A stretch of DNA of 64,000 nucleotides from Silene latifolia. Lineage: Eukaryota > Streptophyta > Magnoliopsida > Caryophyllales > Caryophyllaceae. The notes beneath the pieces are model-generated. The model saw only the letters and a program-made list of their open reading frames with translations. It made no database searches and was not told the origin of the DNA. The DNA is taken from NCBI RefSeq assembly GCF_048544455.1, contig NC_133534.1, forward strand, positions 39,618,217 to 39,682,216, read 5' to 3'. This document shows positions 33,656 to 46,298 of the stretch, piece by piece; position 1 is the stretch's first letter, and the number at the start of each line of letters is the position of its first letter. A program made the position numbers and the translations under genes.

Positions 33656-36600
33656 AGGGCCTCATTTGGAATTGTAGGGGTCTCAATAACACGCTCGCCC
33701 CTACAATTCCAAAAGTAAGAGTGTTGGTAGGTAGTAAGTTTTATGATTTTATTTTTCTAATAGAAACTAAATGTAATGCTAGTCGGATTTTCCCTATGTT
33801 TAGGAAGGTCGGGTTTGATAAGTTTTTTGGGGTTGATGTGGTGGGAGCATCGGGTGGACTGTGGGTAGGGTGGCGGAAAGAATCCCGTATGTCGGTAGTT
33901 AAGGCTTGTAATCATTTTATCATCCTTTTGGTTCAAAAATATAATGGTTTAGCTTGGTATCTTGTGCTTTTTTATGGGGCGCCGTGTGTAAGCCAACGTG
34001 CCTCGGTGTTACATGAGGTTGATGAATGGATTGGGTCTTGCAAGGATCCATATATAATGGTGGGAGATTTTAATCAAGTTGATTATCGAAGTGACAAACT
34101 AAGTTTGAGTCAACGACCTATTGGAGGGGCGGATGATTTTAACCTATGGAAAATTCGCAATGAACTCTTGGATATCCCGTTTAAAGGACCACGTTTTACG
34201 TGGTGCAACAATCGAAAGGGTGAAAAGAGGGTTTATGAACGCATTGATAAAGCCTATGGGTCGAAAGATTGGTTTACTGTTTTCCCAGGTACTGGTATCA
34301 AACATTATCCTATCCAAATTTCGGATCATGCGCCGATAGAAATAGACTTGAATCTTGTAACCACAACTGGAAGTAGACCTTATAAACTTGATGCTTGGGT
34401 GTTGGAACATGAGGAGTGCATGGAAAAAATTAGGGTTGAGTGGAAGAGAGTTGTCACGGGATCGCCGGCGTATCAAGTAAATAGGAAACTTTCCAGAATC
34501 CGGACGTGTGCTAAGCATTGGGCCCTCGACAAAAGAGCAGAATGGAGACTGAAATGGGAAGAGTTCGATCAGAAATTGGAACATGGTATGTCTCTGGCCA
34601 TCTCGAGGAACGGAGATGAGGAGTACACCAAAATAAATGAGGAAGTTACGGAGTTTGCAAGGGCGGCGGCAGCATTCTGGAAACAAAGGGCAAAGGTAAA
34701 ATGGATGGTTGATGGAGATACTTGTATTAAATATTTCTTTAATTGGGTCAAAGGACGAGCAGGGAGAAATCACATACATGGGATTAAAGGGTCGGATGGA
34801 AATTGGTATTATGATATGGATCATATTCGGGAAGCTTTCCAGAATACCTTTATGGACCTTTACTCATCATCGACTGACAACATGGAGTGGAGAGATCGCT
34901 CAGTTTTTGAAGATACGCTTAAACATCTTCACCACTCTTTATCAGAGGATGAGGTGGACCGTCTTAGCAGGATTTTTTCCGCTAAAGAGGTTCGTGCTGC
35001 AGTTTTTCAAATGGGTGCACTTAAAGCCCCGGGCCCTGATGGTATCCCTGCAATCTTCTACCAAAAGTGTTGGTCTATGATCAAAGGCGATTTTACCAAG
35101 GCTGTCTTATCCATTCTGAATTTTGGGAGGGTACTACGAGAACTTAATAGGACATTCATTGCACTCATCCCAAAGAAAGAAAGCCCGGAAGGGGTTTCGG
35201 ATTACCGTCCAATTAGTCTCTGTAACGTGGTGATGAGGATTGTGACAAAATGCATTGCCAATCGCTTGTCAAAGGTGATGTGTTAGTTAGTCAGTGAAAC
35301 ACAGAATGCTTTTATCCCGGGGAGGAACATCAGTGACAATATTCTGGTGGCTCATGAGGCCACTAATAAAATTTCAATGCATAGGCATGGGAGACAAGCA
35401 TTATGTGCTTTCAAAGCGGATATGAGTAAAGCGTATGACAGAGTTCGTTGGGACTTCTTGGAGGCGGTCTTGGTTAGGTATGGTTTTACTCAAAAGTTGA
35501 TAACACTTATGATGAATTGTGTTACGTCAGCGAGCTATGAAATCCTGGTGAATGGGATCCCTCTGCCACAATTTCGTCCGCGGTGTGGCCTGAGACAAGG
35601 TGATCCCTTATCTCCATTTTTGTTCATTCTGTGTATGGAAGTCCTCTCGCGAAACATGGAGCACGCTAATGAGCAAAAGTTAATCCATGGAATTCAATTA
35701 GTCAGGGGGGTTCAGCCAATTACACATCTTTTCTTTGCGGATGATTCGGTGTTCTTCTTCAAGGATAAGGGGGAGGCGGTGACCTAGATAGTGCGTATTA
35801 TAAATGACTATTGCGAAGCCTCAGGCCAAAGGCTAAACATTGAGAAATCTGGGATACTTTTTAGCCCTAACACCACTTTGACCAGGGCCCAGAGGATTAT
35901 GCGAGCTTTCAATATAAAAAAGAACAATGGCATTGGAAAATACCTCGGGATCCCGGCGGAATTCAAAGAGTCAAAACAAGGGATTTTTACTGCTCTCATT
36001 GAACATGTCATCAGGCGCATATCTTCATGGAACGGGATTTTTCTATCACAAACTGGAAGACTTACTCTGATTTTATCGGTTCTATCCAATCTCTCCAATT
36101 ACTTTCTATCGGTCTTTAAAGTTTCGGTAAGTATGGCAAAGAAGATAAACTCTCTTTTGACACAATTTTGGTGGACAGGATGTAAGTTGGGGAATAAACT
36201 CCACTGGAGTAGCAAAAATTTTCTGAGTTTACCAAAGAGTGCGGGTGGGCTTGACATTCGAAATGTTCAATGCCTCAATCAGGCTTTGTTGGCTAAACAT
36301 GGATGGCGAATTGTGTCTGGGGAAAAATCTCTGTTCAGTAGGATTTTCGTTTGGAACACAGATCTTTCTTCATGGGATGACCCCTATCAAGGGATCCGGA
36401 TGTTCGTGGGGCGTCGATGGAAACCTGGTATTACTTCGGTGATAAATATTTGGACCGCAAGATGGGTGGGGGGAGACCGGACGGAACCTAGAACTGAGTG
36501 GTTGGACCACAATTCTAGTCATCTGGCTTCTCTACAGGTCCAACATCTTTTTCTTTCTGATGGTAACTGGAATGAAGTCTTTATAAAAGGCTTGTTTACG

Positions 36601-37764
36601 GAGGAATGGGCAGACCGAATTCTTGCTATACCACGTTGCGAAGTAAGGCAGAGGGATAAGATATACTGGCCACACACGACGACGGGAGTTTATACGGTGA
36701 AGAGTGGTTATGGTTTAATATTTGAGGACTTCATGAACAAAGTAGGAACTGTTAAAGACAACAGTAGACTAACTGATCGGAGCCGACTCTTATGTCGGAC
36801 AGTGCTTTGGAACTTACCAGTCCCTCAAATGTGGAAAATTCTAATTTGGAAGATTATCACCAATGTTTTGCCTATCGACCAAGAGTTCCATAAGCGGAAT
36901 ATAGAGGTGGATACCTTCTGTAGCATGTGTGGTGGTGATCAACGAGCGATGGAAACATCCGCACACCTCTTTCGAGACTGTGGTCTTTCCAGCCGAATTT
37001 GGGCAGGCTCGGATTTAGGCATTCGGGTGGAGGGAGCATGGGGCGTGTCTATATCCGACTGGATATGCAACTGGATTCGCTTTCTCTCTAAAAGAGATGA
37101 GGGGACTCATGAGGTGATCCTTTTTATAGCTACCTTATGGGCTATATGGACAGTGCGAAACAAGATCAAATTTCAGGAGCAGGTCCTTACATCGCAAGGT
37201 ATCACCAATATGGTCTTCAAAGTTATCCGGGAGCAAACAAACATCTTGTGGAAGTCCTTCAATTCGAGACAGCATCAAGCTGACAAAGAAATTGAGGAAG
37301 GGACACCTCAAACGGAAGCTTTGGCTATTCGGAATGGTCGCCCGGTGTGTATTCTGGGCTCACCGACCGGTTGTGCGTTGGTACGTGTGAAGGTTGATGC
37401 TAGCTGGAATAGTAATTATGAGGCGGCTTTCGGATGGATTGCTTCTGATGGCACAGGGAGGGAGCTAGAACGGAGGCAGGCACGTATCAGGGCGGAATCG
37501 GCTCTGCAGGCTGAAGCTTTGGGGATTCGAGATATTGTGATGTGGGCACAAGAGCGGCGGGTTGTCCACTTGGATATTTCTTCGGACCGTCTACAACTTG
37601 TCACTCAATCAACGGAAACTGAAAAGGAGGATCACAGGATTACGGGCATCCTTGAAGATATTCGGGCTTCCTTTAGCTTTTTTCACTGCTTAGTTTTTAA
37701 CTTTATTCCAAGACGTTTCAATGGCTTTGCGCATAATCTAGCAAAGCAAGCCATGAACTTGTAA
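33652..37764 (+). pseudogene. LINE ORF2: endonuclease / reverse transcriptase / RNase H, two stops
   Basis: One continuous frame of 1371 codons including the terminator. The N-terminal AP-type endonuclease shows LIWNCRGLNN, FLIETK, MVGDFNQVDY, FTWCNNR and SDHAPIEIDL. RT motifs are KAPGPDGIPAIFYQ, FIALIPKKESP..SDYRPISLCN, FKADMSKAYDRVRWDFL, GLRQGDPLSPFLF and catalytic FADD. A zf-RVT segment follows (FCSMCGG...HLFRDC). The RNase H-like tail starts VRVKVDASWN and ends NLAKQAMNL-stop. Two in-frame TAGs (35284-35286, just before the conserved SETQNAFIPGR block, and 35785-35787) interrupt it; no frameshift was found. Both stops could come from CAG, the first also from GAG. Inactive, but decayed only slightly. 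Confidence 0.93.
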
Positions 37765-37800
37765 AACCTTCATTTACAACTGTCAAAAAAAAAAAAAAAA

Positions 37801-38386
37801 GTATAAGACCAGCCCAAACTTGCACTGAAGCCCAAATTGTAGTTTTTTTCATCACTAAACTGCTCATGATAATAAAGTAGCAAATCTGACTCTTTTTTTT
37901 ATGGTTTTTTTTTGCTGTCAGTGAGTATTATATTTCTATTTTTTTCAACTTTCTTTTTTAATCTTCCCTCAAACACACAGTTTCATAAGTATCATACATT
38001 CATACTCCAAATCTTCTTCTTGAACCTCCAGCAACAACGTCAAGAATATTTTTGTAAACAAGGTTAGTTTTTGCCTTTATTTTCTTACGGGTGATTAAGG
38101 ATGTCGTGTTTAATGTTCATCCATTATTGTGTGTTAAAATTAAAAGTTTTTTTTTGTCAAATTTTAATTAATTTGTAATTTGATTTGTACATTGAAAAAT
38201 CAATCCTCTCATAGGAACGAGATGGTAAAATATCTCAATTCACCATTATCGATCATACAAATTTTCTAGTTTTGGATTTAATTGTAAAAAGTTTAAGATT
38301 ATGGTTGTGAGTAACTCATGTTTTTTATATGTATTAAGTTGGACTTATAATTCTGACTTGTAATCTATATTTTTTACATAAATCAG
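37801..38386. other. AT-rich spacer after the LINE
   Basis: No gene seen. CAAATTGT about 40 bp after the poly(A) also occurs at the left edge of the LINE (33245), but it is too short and too far away to serve as a TSD. Confidence 0.4.
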
Positions 38387-38453
38387 AGCCAATTAGCTCA
38401 AATTGTAGAGCGTGTGTAATACATAAGGTGTGGGTTCGATTCTCATATTGGCT
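38387..38453 (+). pseudogene. tRNA-like relic, closest to tRNA-Ile(AAU)
   Basis: The acceptor stem AGCCAAT/ATTGGCT pairs 7 of 7. The D stem GCTC/GAGC is perfect. The T arm GTGGG-TTCGATT-CTCAT pairs with two wobble pairs. Box A TAGCTCAAATTG and box B GGTTCGATTCT are intact. The anticodon region (GTGTAATACATAAGGT) is about 5 nt too short to form a normal arm, and no CCA is encoded. It resembles plant tRNA-Ile around TAGCTCA...GAGCGT and TAAT...AAGGT. It could instead be a SINE head, but no tail was seen. Confidence 0.55.
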
Positions 38454-38816
38454 ATCTATATACTAACTTGGTGATTTAAGTTGAAAATTGGTGTTTTAAC
38501 TTGAAGTCTCATAGTTTGAATTTGAAAAACGTGTGTCTTAAGATGGAAATGCAAGATTGAAGTCCCACGTCGATCAATTTCTAAAATATAAGGATTAAAC
38601 TTAGAATTTAAGACGTAGCTTAAAAATTCCGGCTTTTAAATTGAAATCTTCTATTTTAAAATTGAAAACTTGGTCTTAAATTTAGAGAACACTTGTTTCT
38701 AATTAGAAAATTGATGTATGTTAGCTTAAAACTTGGTATTAATGTATTATGACTTGAAAACTAAGGATTTTCTATTTAGAAAGTAAAATGTCCTTTTAGG
38801 ATACTTTTTAATTAAA
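38454..38816. other. AT-rich flank of the 20-kb nested element
   Basis: Low-complexity text with recurring TTGAAA/CTTAAA words (also seen to the right at 58846-59215), so it is probably one continuous old spacer split by the insertion. No gene recognised. Confidence 0.5.
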
Positions 38817-38885
38817 TGTAATACCCGACATTTGTGGGACCCGTATTTAGACCTAGGGACGCGTGAGGGAACCCACACGTACTCG

Positions 38886-39043
38886 GATAGGACCAAGTAA
38901 GACCTAAACTAGACCTAGTGGACTTCCAGTGGACCGAGTAATATCCCAAGTGGACCAAGTGAGTCGGCACTTGGTCGAGTGAGGGTACACTCAACCGAGT
39001 GAGCCGATCACTCGGTCGAGTGAACCGGTCACTCGATCGAGTG
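38886..39043. repeat. Palindrome array of ~20.6-bp period in LTR U3
   Basis: Fourteen-bp cores related to CACTCGACCGAGTG start at 38886, 38907, 38927, 38948, 38968, 38988, 39009 and 39030, with spacings 21, 20, 21, 20, 20, 21 and 21. The left units are decayed (GATAGGACCAAGTA, AACTAGACCTAGTG); the last two are CACTCGGTCGAGTG and CACTCGATCGAGTG (a perfect palindrome). The array ends 108 bp before the TATA box. Confidence 0.9.
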
Positions 39044-39151
39044 TGCTGAGCTGTATCCGAGAGATGATATTTCGGGATTTCCATTCTATCCAACCCTATT
39101 CCATTCATTCTCCTCCTTCTTCCTTCTTACACAAAAACTCTCTCCCTTCTC

Positions 39152-39160
39152 TATAAAATA
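39152..39160 (+). promoter_or_regulatory. TATA box of the outer 5' LTR
   Basis: TATAAAATA follows a CT-rich stretch and precedes CCCCCAAATGC. The homologous site in the 3' LTR (57648-57656) reads TCTAAAATA, so that copy's TATA box is damaged. Confidence 0.6.
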
Positions 39161-40373
39161 CCCCCAAATGCTTTTCCCTTGGCCTTCAAGCTTGGATTAA
39201 TGGTGGAACATGCCTCCTATGCCCCGATCTATCTTTGTAAGTAGAAATCTCACCCTTTCCTCTTTGTCTTATGAGTAAATTCGAGTTAGGGTTTACTAAG
39301 AGAAGTTAGTTAGTATTTAATTAGGTAAAATGAGTAATTGGTAACTTATAATGAGGGATTTTATGTTGTAATTTAGTATAGAGTGAATTGTGATAGTTAT
39401 TACATGGTTTATGTAGGATGCGACGGTTTTATGAGATGGATACTTGGTGATTTCGATTAGCTTGAGGATTATGCTTAAAGGTAGGTTATCCTACTCGGTT
39501 TCAATGTTGTATAAGTATGTTTGTATGTCTTCCTTCGTCATATGCTTTCATAAATTGGTTAGTATGTTATGTGGGTATTAGAAGGGTTGTTATTCATAAC
39601 ATGTGGGAGGGAATTCATGAATTGGTCATATGCTTGTTGTGGCTCTTTTATTTTCTATGTATAGTTGCGAATGGATTGTGTTGGAGACCTTTGATGGCGG
39701 TACTTGATTGTTGAGGAGACGTAAGACGGTTGGGAAACCGTTTTACGCTCGGGTCGCCCCTTGGAGCTTCTCGCTGCAAGGGGAATGTTCACATTAATGG
39801 CTTGAGTACGGAGGGACGCGTGTGGCTCAGACACGACGTCTGGAGGGGATCCGGTTGGCTTCCGGACCCGGTACGTCTGGGCGTGTCCCGGTACCTAGTG
39901 TGGTGATCGATATGCCTGGGTATGTCTGGGCGTGTCCCGGTACCGGTATGATGTTGCTTTATTCGTGTCTCATTCATATAATCAACATGTTGCATATTTC
40001 CTTATTATGTCATGTCTTGCATTTATCATTGAAACTGATGTTTGTTGTGTCCGTGTAATGTCACCTATTTACGGGGTGGCCTGTGTCGATCCATATGATA
40101 TTTCCGATCATATGGGGAGCAGTTGTATACATGTTAGCTTTGGTAGCTACAGGAGAAGGGACGAGGCTTGGTGATCTCCGAGTCGGACATGATTGATTAG
40201 ATTAGCCTAGGAGTCATGACTTGTAATCTTTCATTATTCATTTATTCGTTGTAAACCATTAAACATTCTATTTATAAAATTGTTCTTGGATTGTACCTCC
40301 GATTTCACTACCTCGGGAAACCGAGACGGTAAGGCCCAAATTATCTTGGCCGGATAGTTGGGGTGTTACAAAG

Positions 40374-40385
40374 TGGTATTAGAGC
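40374..40385 (+). other. Primer binding site of the outer element
   Basis: TGGTATTAGAGC, three bases after the LTR; 11 of 12 match the iMet-tRNA primer site TGGTATCAGAGC. Confidence 0.8.
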
Positions 40386-40494
40386 GACGATTTTGGAACC
40401 TAAACGAATGAACCAAAATGAACTAGGTGCGTTTATTAAAAATGAACCCGACACGAGTCCAGTGGGAGATCGGTTTTATATGAGTGGGTGCCCT

Positions 40495-43400
40495 TGTAGA
40501 TACCCGTATCCGTCGATATTGGAATTTATAGAGAACCCGACAAACACCCGATGATGATAGGACACATGTATTCTTTAGTTGTCATTGTCATTATTTGGAG
40601 CTCGTTTTACGATGTAGAATGGGCGTCGTCGATGAAGTATTTTATTAATTTAAATGATATTTAAATTAATGTTTTTTTTTAAGTTCATTTTATTAATTTA
40701 AATGATATTTAAATTAAAGTCTTTTTTAAGGTGATTTCAATTTAATTTATTTTATTTTGAATTTATTTTCCCAAGTTTATTTTATTGAAAATAAAATAAA
40801 TACTTGATTTGAAAAATCATTTTATGAGTATATTTGGTTTGAAAAATCATTTATTTTAATGTGTTAATTGATTTGAAAAATCGATTTAAAAATCGAAAAG
40901 AACTCGTTTCAACCACACGTTTTGAGCTCGATTTTAGCTCGATTTTTGAGCCGTTTTCTTTACGAGTTGGCACGAATATCGAGTACACTAACCAACCTAA
41001 GCCCCTACCCATCCAACCCCAGTTCGAACCCCATAACCACGGCCCAAACCATGCCCCAAATCACCCCCAACCAGCCCGCAAAACACGAAACAGCCCCCCC
41101 TGTTTTGCAGCTCAAACCCGAGTCCAAAACCCGCTCCAAATACCACCAAAACCCGTGCCCATTAACCCTAACCCATACCCTAATATCCTAACCATATTAC
41201 CTTACTTTAACCACCAAGAAAACCCGCCATACGAACCCTAGAAAACCCCCCAAAAGTTGCTGGACAGCAGCTATGCTCAGCCGAGCCCGTCTGCCTCTCC
41301 TCCTTTTTACCCTACTTTAACTCCTTATAAATACGACCCCTTCACCATACATTCATTCCTCTAAGTTCTCCATATATACTACCTTCACTTATAAGCTTTA
41401 AACCCCAGAAACAAACCCTATTTGCCTCTCAAAAACCCTCCACAAAACCGACTTGCAAACTGGAACAGTTTGTGTGTCCTCTTCGAAAAACAATTCGTTC
41501 CTCCATCAAACCTCCATCAAAATTCGAGTTTCTTGTTCCAAATTAACCATACAACATCCATCTACACATTAGACAAAGATTTACGAGCCAAATTGCCCTT
41601 GAGAGTACTTGAATTCCCTCGAAAAACAGAGTGTTATACACTCTGTTTTCGCGGCTTTTTCCTGTCTGTCCAGTTCTGTTTGTGCTCGTTTTTCGTGCCC
41701 AATAACTCAAAACGAGCAGGGATTGCTTTAAGATATCTGTTCTCCTCTCTTTCTAGTTTTCAAAACATCTTTTAAATCGAATTTTCATCGTGAAACGAGA
41801 GAGAAATCGCTGTTTGAAAGTTGCTGTCCAGATTTGCCAAAAACGTGTTGTTTGCTTTGTTTCTTCGTCGACGACGGCCTCTCGAGATAAAATCTACCAT
41901 CGATTACGACCCAAGACGGTGTCAACGATAAATGTAGGTTGAGGGTGCATCAAATCCTCCTCTTTCTTCCCTTTATTTCGTTTTTTATGTTTGTTTTTTT
42001 ATTGTTTCGTTTTATTTCGTTATCGTTTTTTATTTATCGTTTAAATTAACTACGAAACTAGTTTAGTCCGAGTATGAGTTAAAGTACCACCATGAACACC
42101 CGCGTTGACTTGAGATGGGAAAGAAACCGCTACATCAGTCGGTCGTACACCCCCGTCTCATTTACATATCCTCGTGTTCAAGGTAGGGCATTAATAAAAC
42201 GATTTCTGACTTCGTTCTTCGCTTTTGACCCCCCCCCCCCCTTTGTTTCGTGTGATTTGACCCACCTTAGGATCATTTACATGTTAGTATGACCTCTGAT
42301 TGTTAACATATAACTCGTTTAGATGACATTAGATCAATTTAATAACCTAATTAGACACTTTAGGGTACATCGACATAGCTTTAAAAATCAACTGACGATT
42401 CTGTAACTTAATTGAATGCATCTCTCTCTTTCACCTAATTTCTCGTTAGTATAAGAGTGCGTGATTAGCACCTTCTTATTAACACTCGATGAGTTAAATT
42501 AATTAGCAAACTTGACCTAATTGGACCCCTTTAGGCCGTGTAGAATGCGCGTTTGCAAGGTATCTTTTCAAATCAATCAACGTCGTTTCTAACTTGTTTT
42601 CTAGCCCGCTTTCGAATTCGTTTCGCAATCAATCGATCTAACTAATGAACCTGACCTAGGACCTAGGGTTGGACGTGGCTTTAGGCCGTGTCCTTTGGTT
42701 TTTCTTGTTTCGTTTATTTTACATCGTTCGTTCTTTATTTGTTTTGTCGCTTGTAATTTATCGTTTGTTATCGAGTTGTAATTTTCAAGTTAGCTTTCTT
42801 TTATCGAGTCAAAACCTCTTTCAAAACCTTAGTCTTGTTTGGTTAGATGGTTGTGCCCCAATGCATGTAAGAGCGTAGTAAATCGCATATTGTTTAAAGC
42901 AACATGGCCCGGTTTATGCTAATGCATGCTTTGGTGTATGGCCCTATGTCTAATTCGATAAGATTAAGTGAAAGCACGCATCACGAGGAGTGACCCAAGG
43001 CCGTGAGTCATGTAAGCCGTGGGCCACCCCTTTGTGCACGGTTTCCTAGGCCGAATGGCCGGGTATTGCGTCGTGTGTGTAGCGTTGTATTTTAGATCGA
43101 GTTGTATCTTTAATTTCTCGTTGCGTCGGCATGAAATGCCTGGGTTGTAATAGGATAGATCCCAACGGCTACCCCATTCCCATCAAGCCTTGTTTGTTCC
43201 GTTTATATGTTGTTAGATCAATCAACCCACATGCTAAATTACAACTTTGACAAAGTTAGTTTAGTTGCATCTAAAACGACATAGAAATTGTTGTCACATG
43301 TTAGGGTTTTAAAACGATGTTTGCATATCATATATCGTAGTAGCTATGACCTTGTTTGAAATCCGACACTTGACTTAGTAGAGGCCGTTATTGACGGGCG

Positions 43401-43723
43401 GGGTTAGGTGTCCTTATGGGCTTCCTAACACGTACCCTCACCCCTTACTCAAGATCTATGGTTTGTGGATCCGTCTAAATACCATTGGATTACGAGAGTC
43501 ATTCAAATCGAGTGATATAGGGTACAAGTCTTTATCTTTAATTACTCGTAGTCGATTGGCTTTATGCTTTTCGAAGAAAGGTGTAAAGTTGACTTGAACG
43601 GTTCCATGTTCCCATAAAACTTTGTGGCGACTCTAATTTGTCTTAATTCGATTCGAAAGAACCTCGAGTCGATTATGCCTAGTGTGGATCCCGCGGACAC
43701 AGTTCCCGAGGGCCTTGTCCACA
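40495..43723 (+). repeat. 5' LTR of the Ogre-like element
   Basis: 3229 bp. It contains two copies of the palindromic AT block TTAATTTAAATGATATTTAA (from about 40645 and 40691), a TATA box at 41326, many short open frames without homology, and a C-tract (42230-42241) that is shorter in the partner LTR. Confidence 0.93.
41326..41333 (+). promoter_or_regulatory. TATA box of the Ogre-like 5' LTR
   Basis: TATAAATA within CTCCTTATAAATACGACC. The identical site in the 3' LTR is at 50188-50195. Transcription would start about 30 bp downstream, around 41360. Confidence 0.6.
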
Positions 43724-43726
43724 GTT

Positions 43727-43743
43727 TGGCGACTCCACTGGGG
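43727..43743 (+). other. Primer binding site of the Ogre-like element
   Basis: TGGCGACTCCACTGGGG, three bases after the LTR. This class of primer site is described for Ogre elements as complementary to tRNA-Arg; the tRNA assignment is from memory. Confidence 0.7.
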
Positions 43744-44697
43744 AAAAGAGGACTAGTTACACTTTGTTTCTAGGGTCTTTTCCTCCGAGGTGAAACTTGA
43801 AAAGAAAGTGTTGGAAAGTAAAACATTACTCATAGTGCTACGATTCATGCATAAACCCTTAAGGATTTTCCCGGGCCGTCCCAGCGTTTCTTTGTGATGC
43901 GTGGGGGGCGACGTCCCACTATGCTAGGAAGCTGCACATTGCTCGCTTCCACTTCACCTCGCGTGGTTCTTGATGGTGGGGACGCTCTTCTAGGTACTTT
44001 ACCTTAAGGCCCTTGCTCTATAAGACCGCAAAAGGATGGAGGGCATAGACCTTCTTATAGAAGACTTGCCGAGACTTAGAGATGTCTAGGAGCATACATC
44101 CTTATAACATGAGAATGACAATGTGCAAGGTGTTTTCCCGAGTCTTTTCAAAATTTTCCATGTCCATTTCAAAACCGAACTTTTGAATAACTTACTTTCA
44201 AACTTAGCATGATTTTCAAAACGCGGAATGCTGCCCAAATAGGATTAGAAATTTCGGCCAAAATTAGCTTTTATAGCCGGCATGCTGCCCATTTCAAATC
44301 TCATTTTCAAATCGATCCTTCGTTTTTTTCAAATTCAATCCAAAATATTTCTCGAACCTTAACCAAGCATGAAATGCGTCGAGTCGTGTCCGGGTCATGG
44401 CCGTGTCAGGCCGGGTGTGTTTCGTTCTAAGAGTCTAGAACATGACCCTGTTGGGTCACCCAAGCTCACCTCTTGGGCTTTGAGTCATGTTGGTCGACCA
44501 TTTGGTCTAGGATAGTCCACAGAAACGTCCAAGCCAGGCCATTGTGGACGTTTCATACGAACCTATGGGCTATGTTAGTCCAATCACGGGTTTAGTCACA
44601 CCGAGTCCGGTTTAGAATCGAATTATGATGATTCGGGTCGTGTCGTTTTGTCGAGTCCAAATGAATCAAGGTCTAAATCCAACCGTGAGTCGAACCT
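43744..44697. other. Leader between PBS and gag of the Ogre-like element
   Basis: About 950 bp without a convincing frame. Ogre elements have an extra ORF before gag; nothing here resembles one. GTCGTGTC/GAGTCG words recur from 44370 to 44760. Confidence 0.5.
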
Positions 44698-46298
44698 TTG
44701 GTTAGTCAGTCTCAAGTCGAGTCTTTGTTTGAGTCAAGTTGGGGTCGTGTCCTTAAGTGTGCAGGGGCTCTTACTTTAAATATTGACTCAGTACGGGGTT
44801 TTCTTGTAGAAAGGCCGCCAAAAACCCGACGTCAAGCAATGGAAGATGCTGTTAACAAGCTCACTGAGGCCGTGAACCTCATGATGACCCGAATGGATGC
44901 AATCGAATCTAAGCTGAGTGAAGATTCCCCTCTATCTACCCCACCTCTGACTGATCTGGAGAAACGGTTCAAGTTCATCGAAGACCGTTTGAAACTCTCC
45001 CAGGGGAAGAACATCCACTATGAGAATGCTAGGGCCTATGCCCCGGTTCAGGATAAGTTGCCCACAAACATGGTACTCACTGATATCCCAAAGTTTAAGG
45101 GCACAGAAGATCCAGTCCACCATGTTAAGGCCTATAAGGGGTACTTAGCACTGAAGGGAGTACCTACTGACATGCTCTCTGAAATTTTCGCTCAATCTCT
45201 CGGATGAACACCGAAGGCGTGGTTCTATAATCTGGACCTTAAGAACTTCCCTACCTTCGAAGATATCACGGTGGAGTTTTGTAAGCACTATGCTGACAAT
45301 GTCGAGATTCGGACCAATATAAGAACGCTAGAGGTTATGACGCTTGAAAGAAAAGGAAGGCTTTACTTGAATTCCTTGCAAGATGGCGCGCTGAAAGCGT
45401 GAAGTTAGCCAAGAAGCCCGACGAAGTTTAAATGGTAGATAAGTTCGTAAAGAATCTACGACCTATTTACCGCAATGCTCGAAATACAGAATTTTGGCTC
45501 TTTCAAAGAATTGATAAGAATCGGGATAAAGGTAGAAGATGATGTCATAAGGGCAGAGGCCGAAAAGCCGAAAGGGTACCAAGGGGCCTCATCGTCTAAG
45601 GGCAAGGCCCTCAAAGAACGGCCCATATTGATGAAGCCATCAATCTCTTAGAAGGGCAATCGAAGAAGTCGCAACGCCAAACACCTAGGGCATTCACCGA
45701 TATCGGATGCACTTATACATACGCTCTCCAAAGGCTCATAGCCCAAGGAAAGCTGAAGCCTATTGGTCCAACTCCGGACCCTCCCGCTGATCAACAAGGT
45801 AAATGGTATAAACCAAATGCCTACTGTGCCTTTCATCAAGGGAAAGGCCATGATACTGAAAGGTGCTATCGACTGAAGCACGAAATCCAAGACATGATTG
45901 AGAATGGAACACTCCCAATCCCAGCTGTCAAACCCAATAACATCACCAATCCATTTGGCGATCACGCCAACGTTGTTTCTGTCGAACACAATGTCGATTA
46001 CTCCCATCTTATCCGCCCATGTCACTTGAAAGGGGTGTTTATCGGGAAAATATTTTTGGATTGCTCTGAATTCTTGCCAAACCCGAAGAATGAAATTCAA
46101 GTCGGGAGTCTTGCTCTAGAATGTACTCCTCTTATTAACGAATTTAATAAAAGACAATTCGATTCACCAACCTTCATCACTGGCGTAGATCCTCAGAGGA
46201 CTACCTCGGGATGGAGGCAGACCATCAAAGGGATCAAGGATCAGAGCCGAGCATCTAAGCTGACAGCTGACCAAGAGAAAGCTCATGACCAGATTTGA
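44698..46298 (+). pseudogene. Tat/Ogre-type gag, decayed
   Basis: Likely start ATG 44839 (MEDAVNKLTEAVNLMMTRMD). A coiled-coil-like N-terminus is followed by the Tat/Ogre gag signature LTDIPKFKGTEDPVHHVKAY and, after an in-frame TGA at 45205-45207, WFYNLDLKNFPTFEDI. Frameshifts and stops follow between 45340 and 45640. The frame recovers with GCTYTYALQRLIAQGKL, the zinc knuckle CAFHQGKGHDTERC (45832-45873) and CYRLKHEIQDMIENGTLPIP. It ends at 46298. No protease or RT follows. Confidence 0.85.

Larger units (their letters stand above)
33230..37800 (+). mobile_element. L1-type LINE with RNase H, 5'-truncated in ORF1
   Basis: The C-terminal part of ORF1 is followed by ORF2 with endonuclease, RT, zinc-binding and RNase H-like domains. 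A 3' UTR of only about 20 bp precedes a poly(A) tail (37785-37800). The left limit is set by where the ORF1 frame opens (after TAA at 33227) and is approximate. I could not find a TSD next to the poly(A). The C-terminal RNase H-like domain marks the plant L1 subgroup that acquired one. Confidence 0.88.
38817..40370 (+). repeat. 5' LTR of the outer element
   Basis: 1554 bp. It holds an eight-unit palindrome array (38886-39043), a TATA box (39152), two copies of a GTCTGGGCGTGTCCCGGTAC block (about 39873 and 39926) and a 27-bp hairpin (39721-39747) missing from the 3' LTR. Near the end is CTCGG-GAAA-CCGAG (40312-40325). Confidence 0.93.

Noticed and set aside
33240..37870. CAAATTGT at both sides of the LINE as a target-site duplication
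   Set aside because: Only 8 bp and located about 40 bp after the poly(A), not adjacent to it.
40861..42292. Several open frames inside the Ogre-like 5' LTR (and copies in the 3' LTR)
   Set aside because: They lie within LTR sequence, have no homology, and differ between LTR copies by frame-affecting indels.
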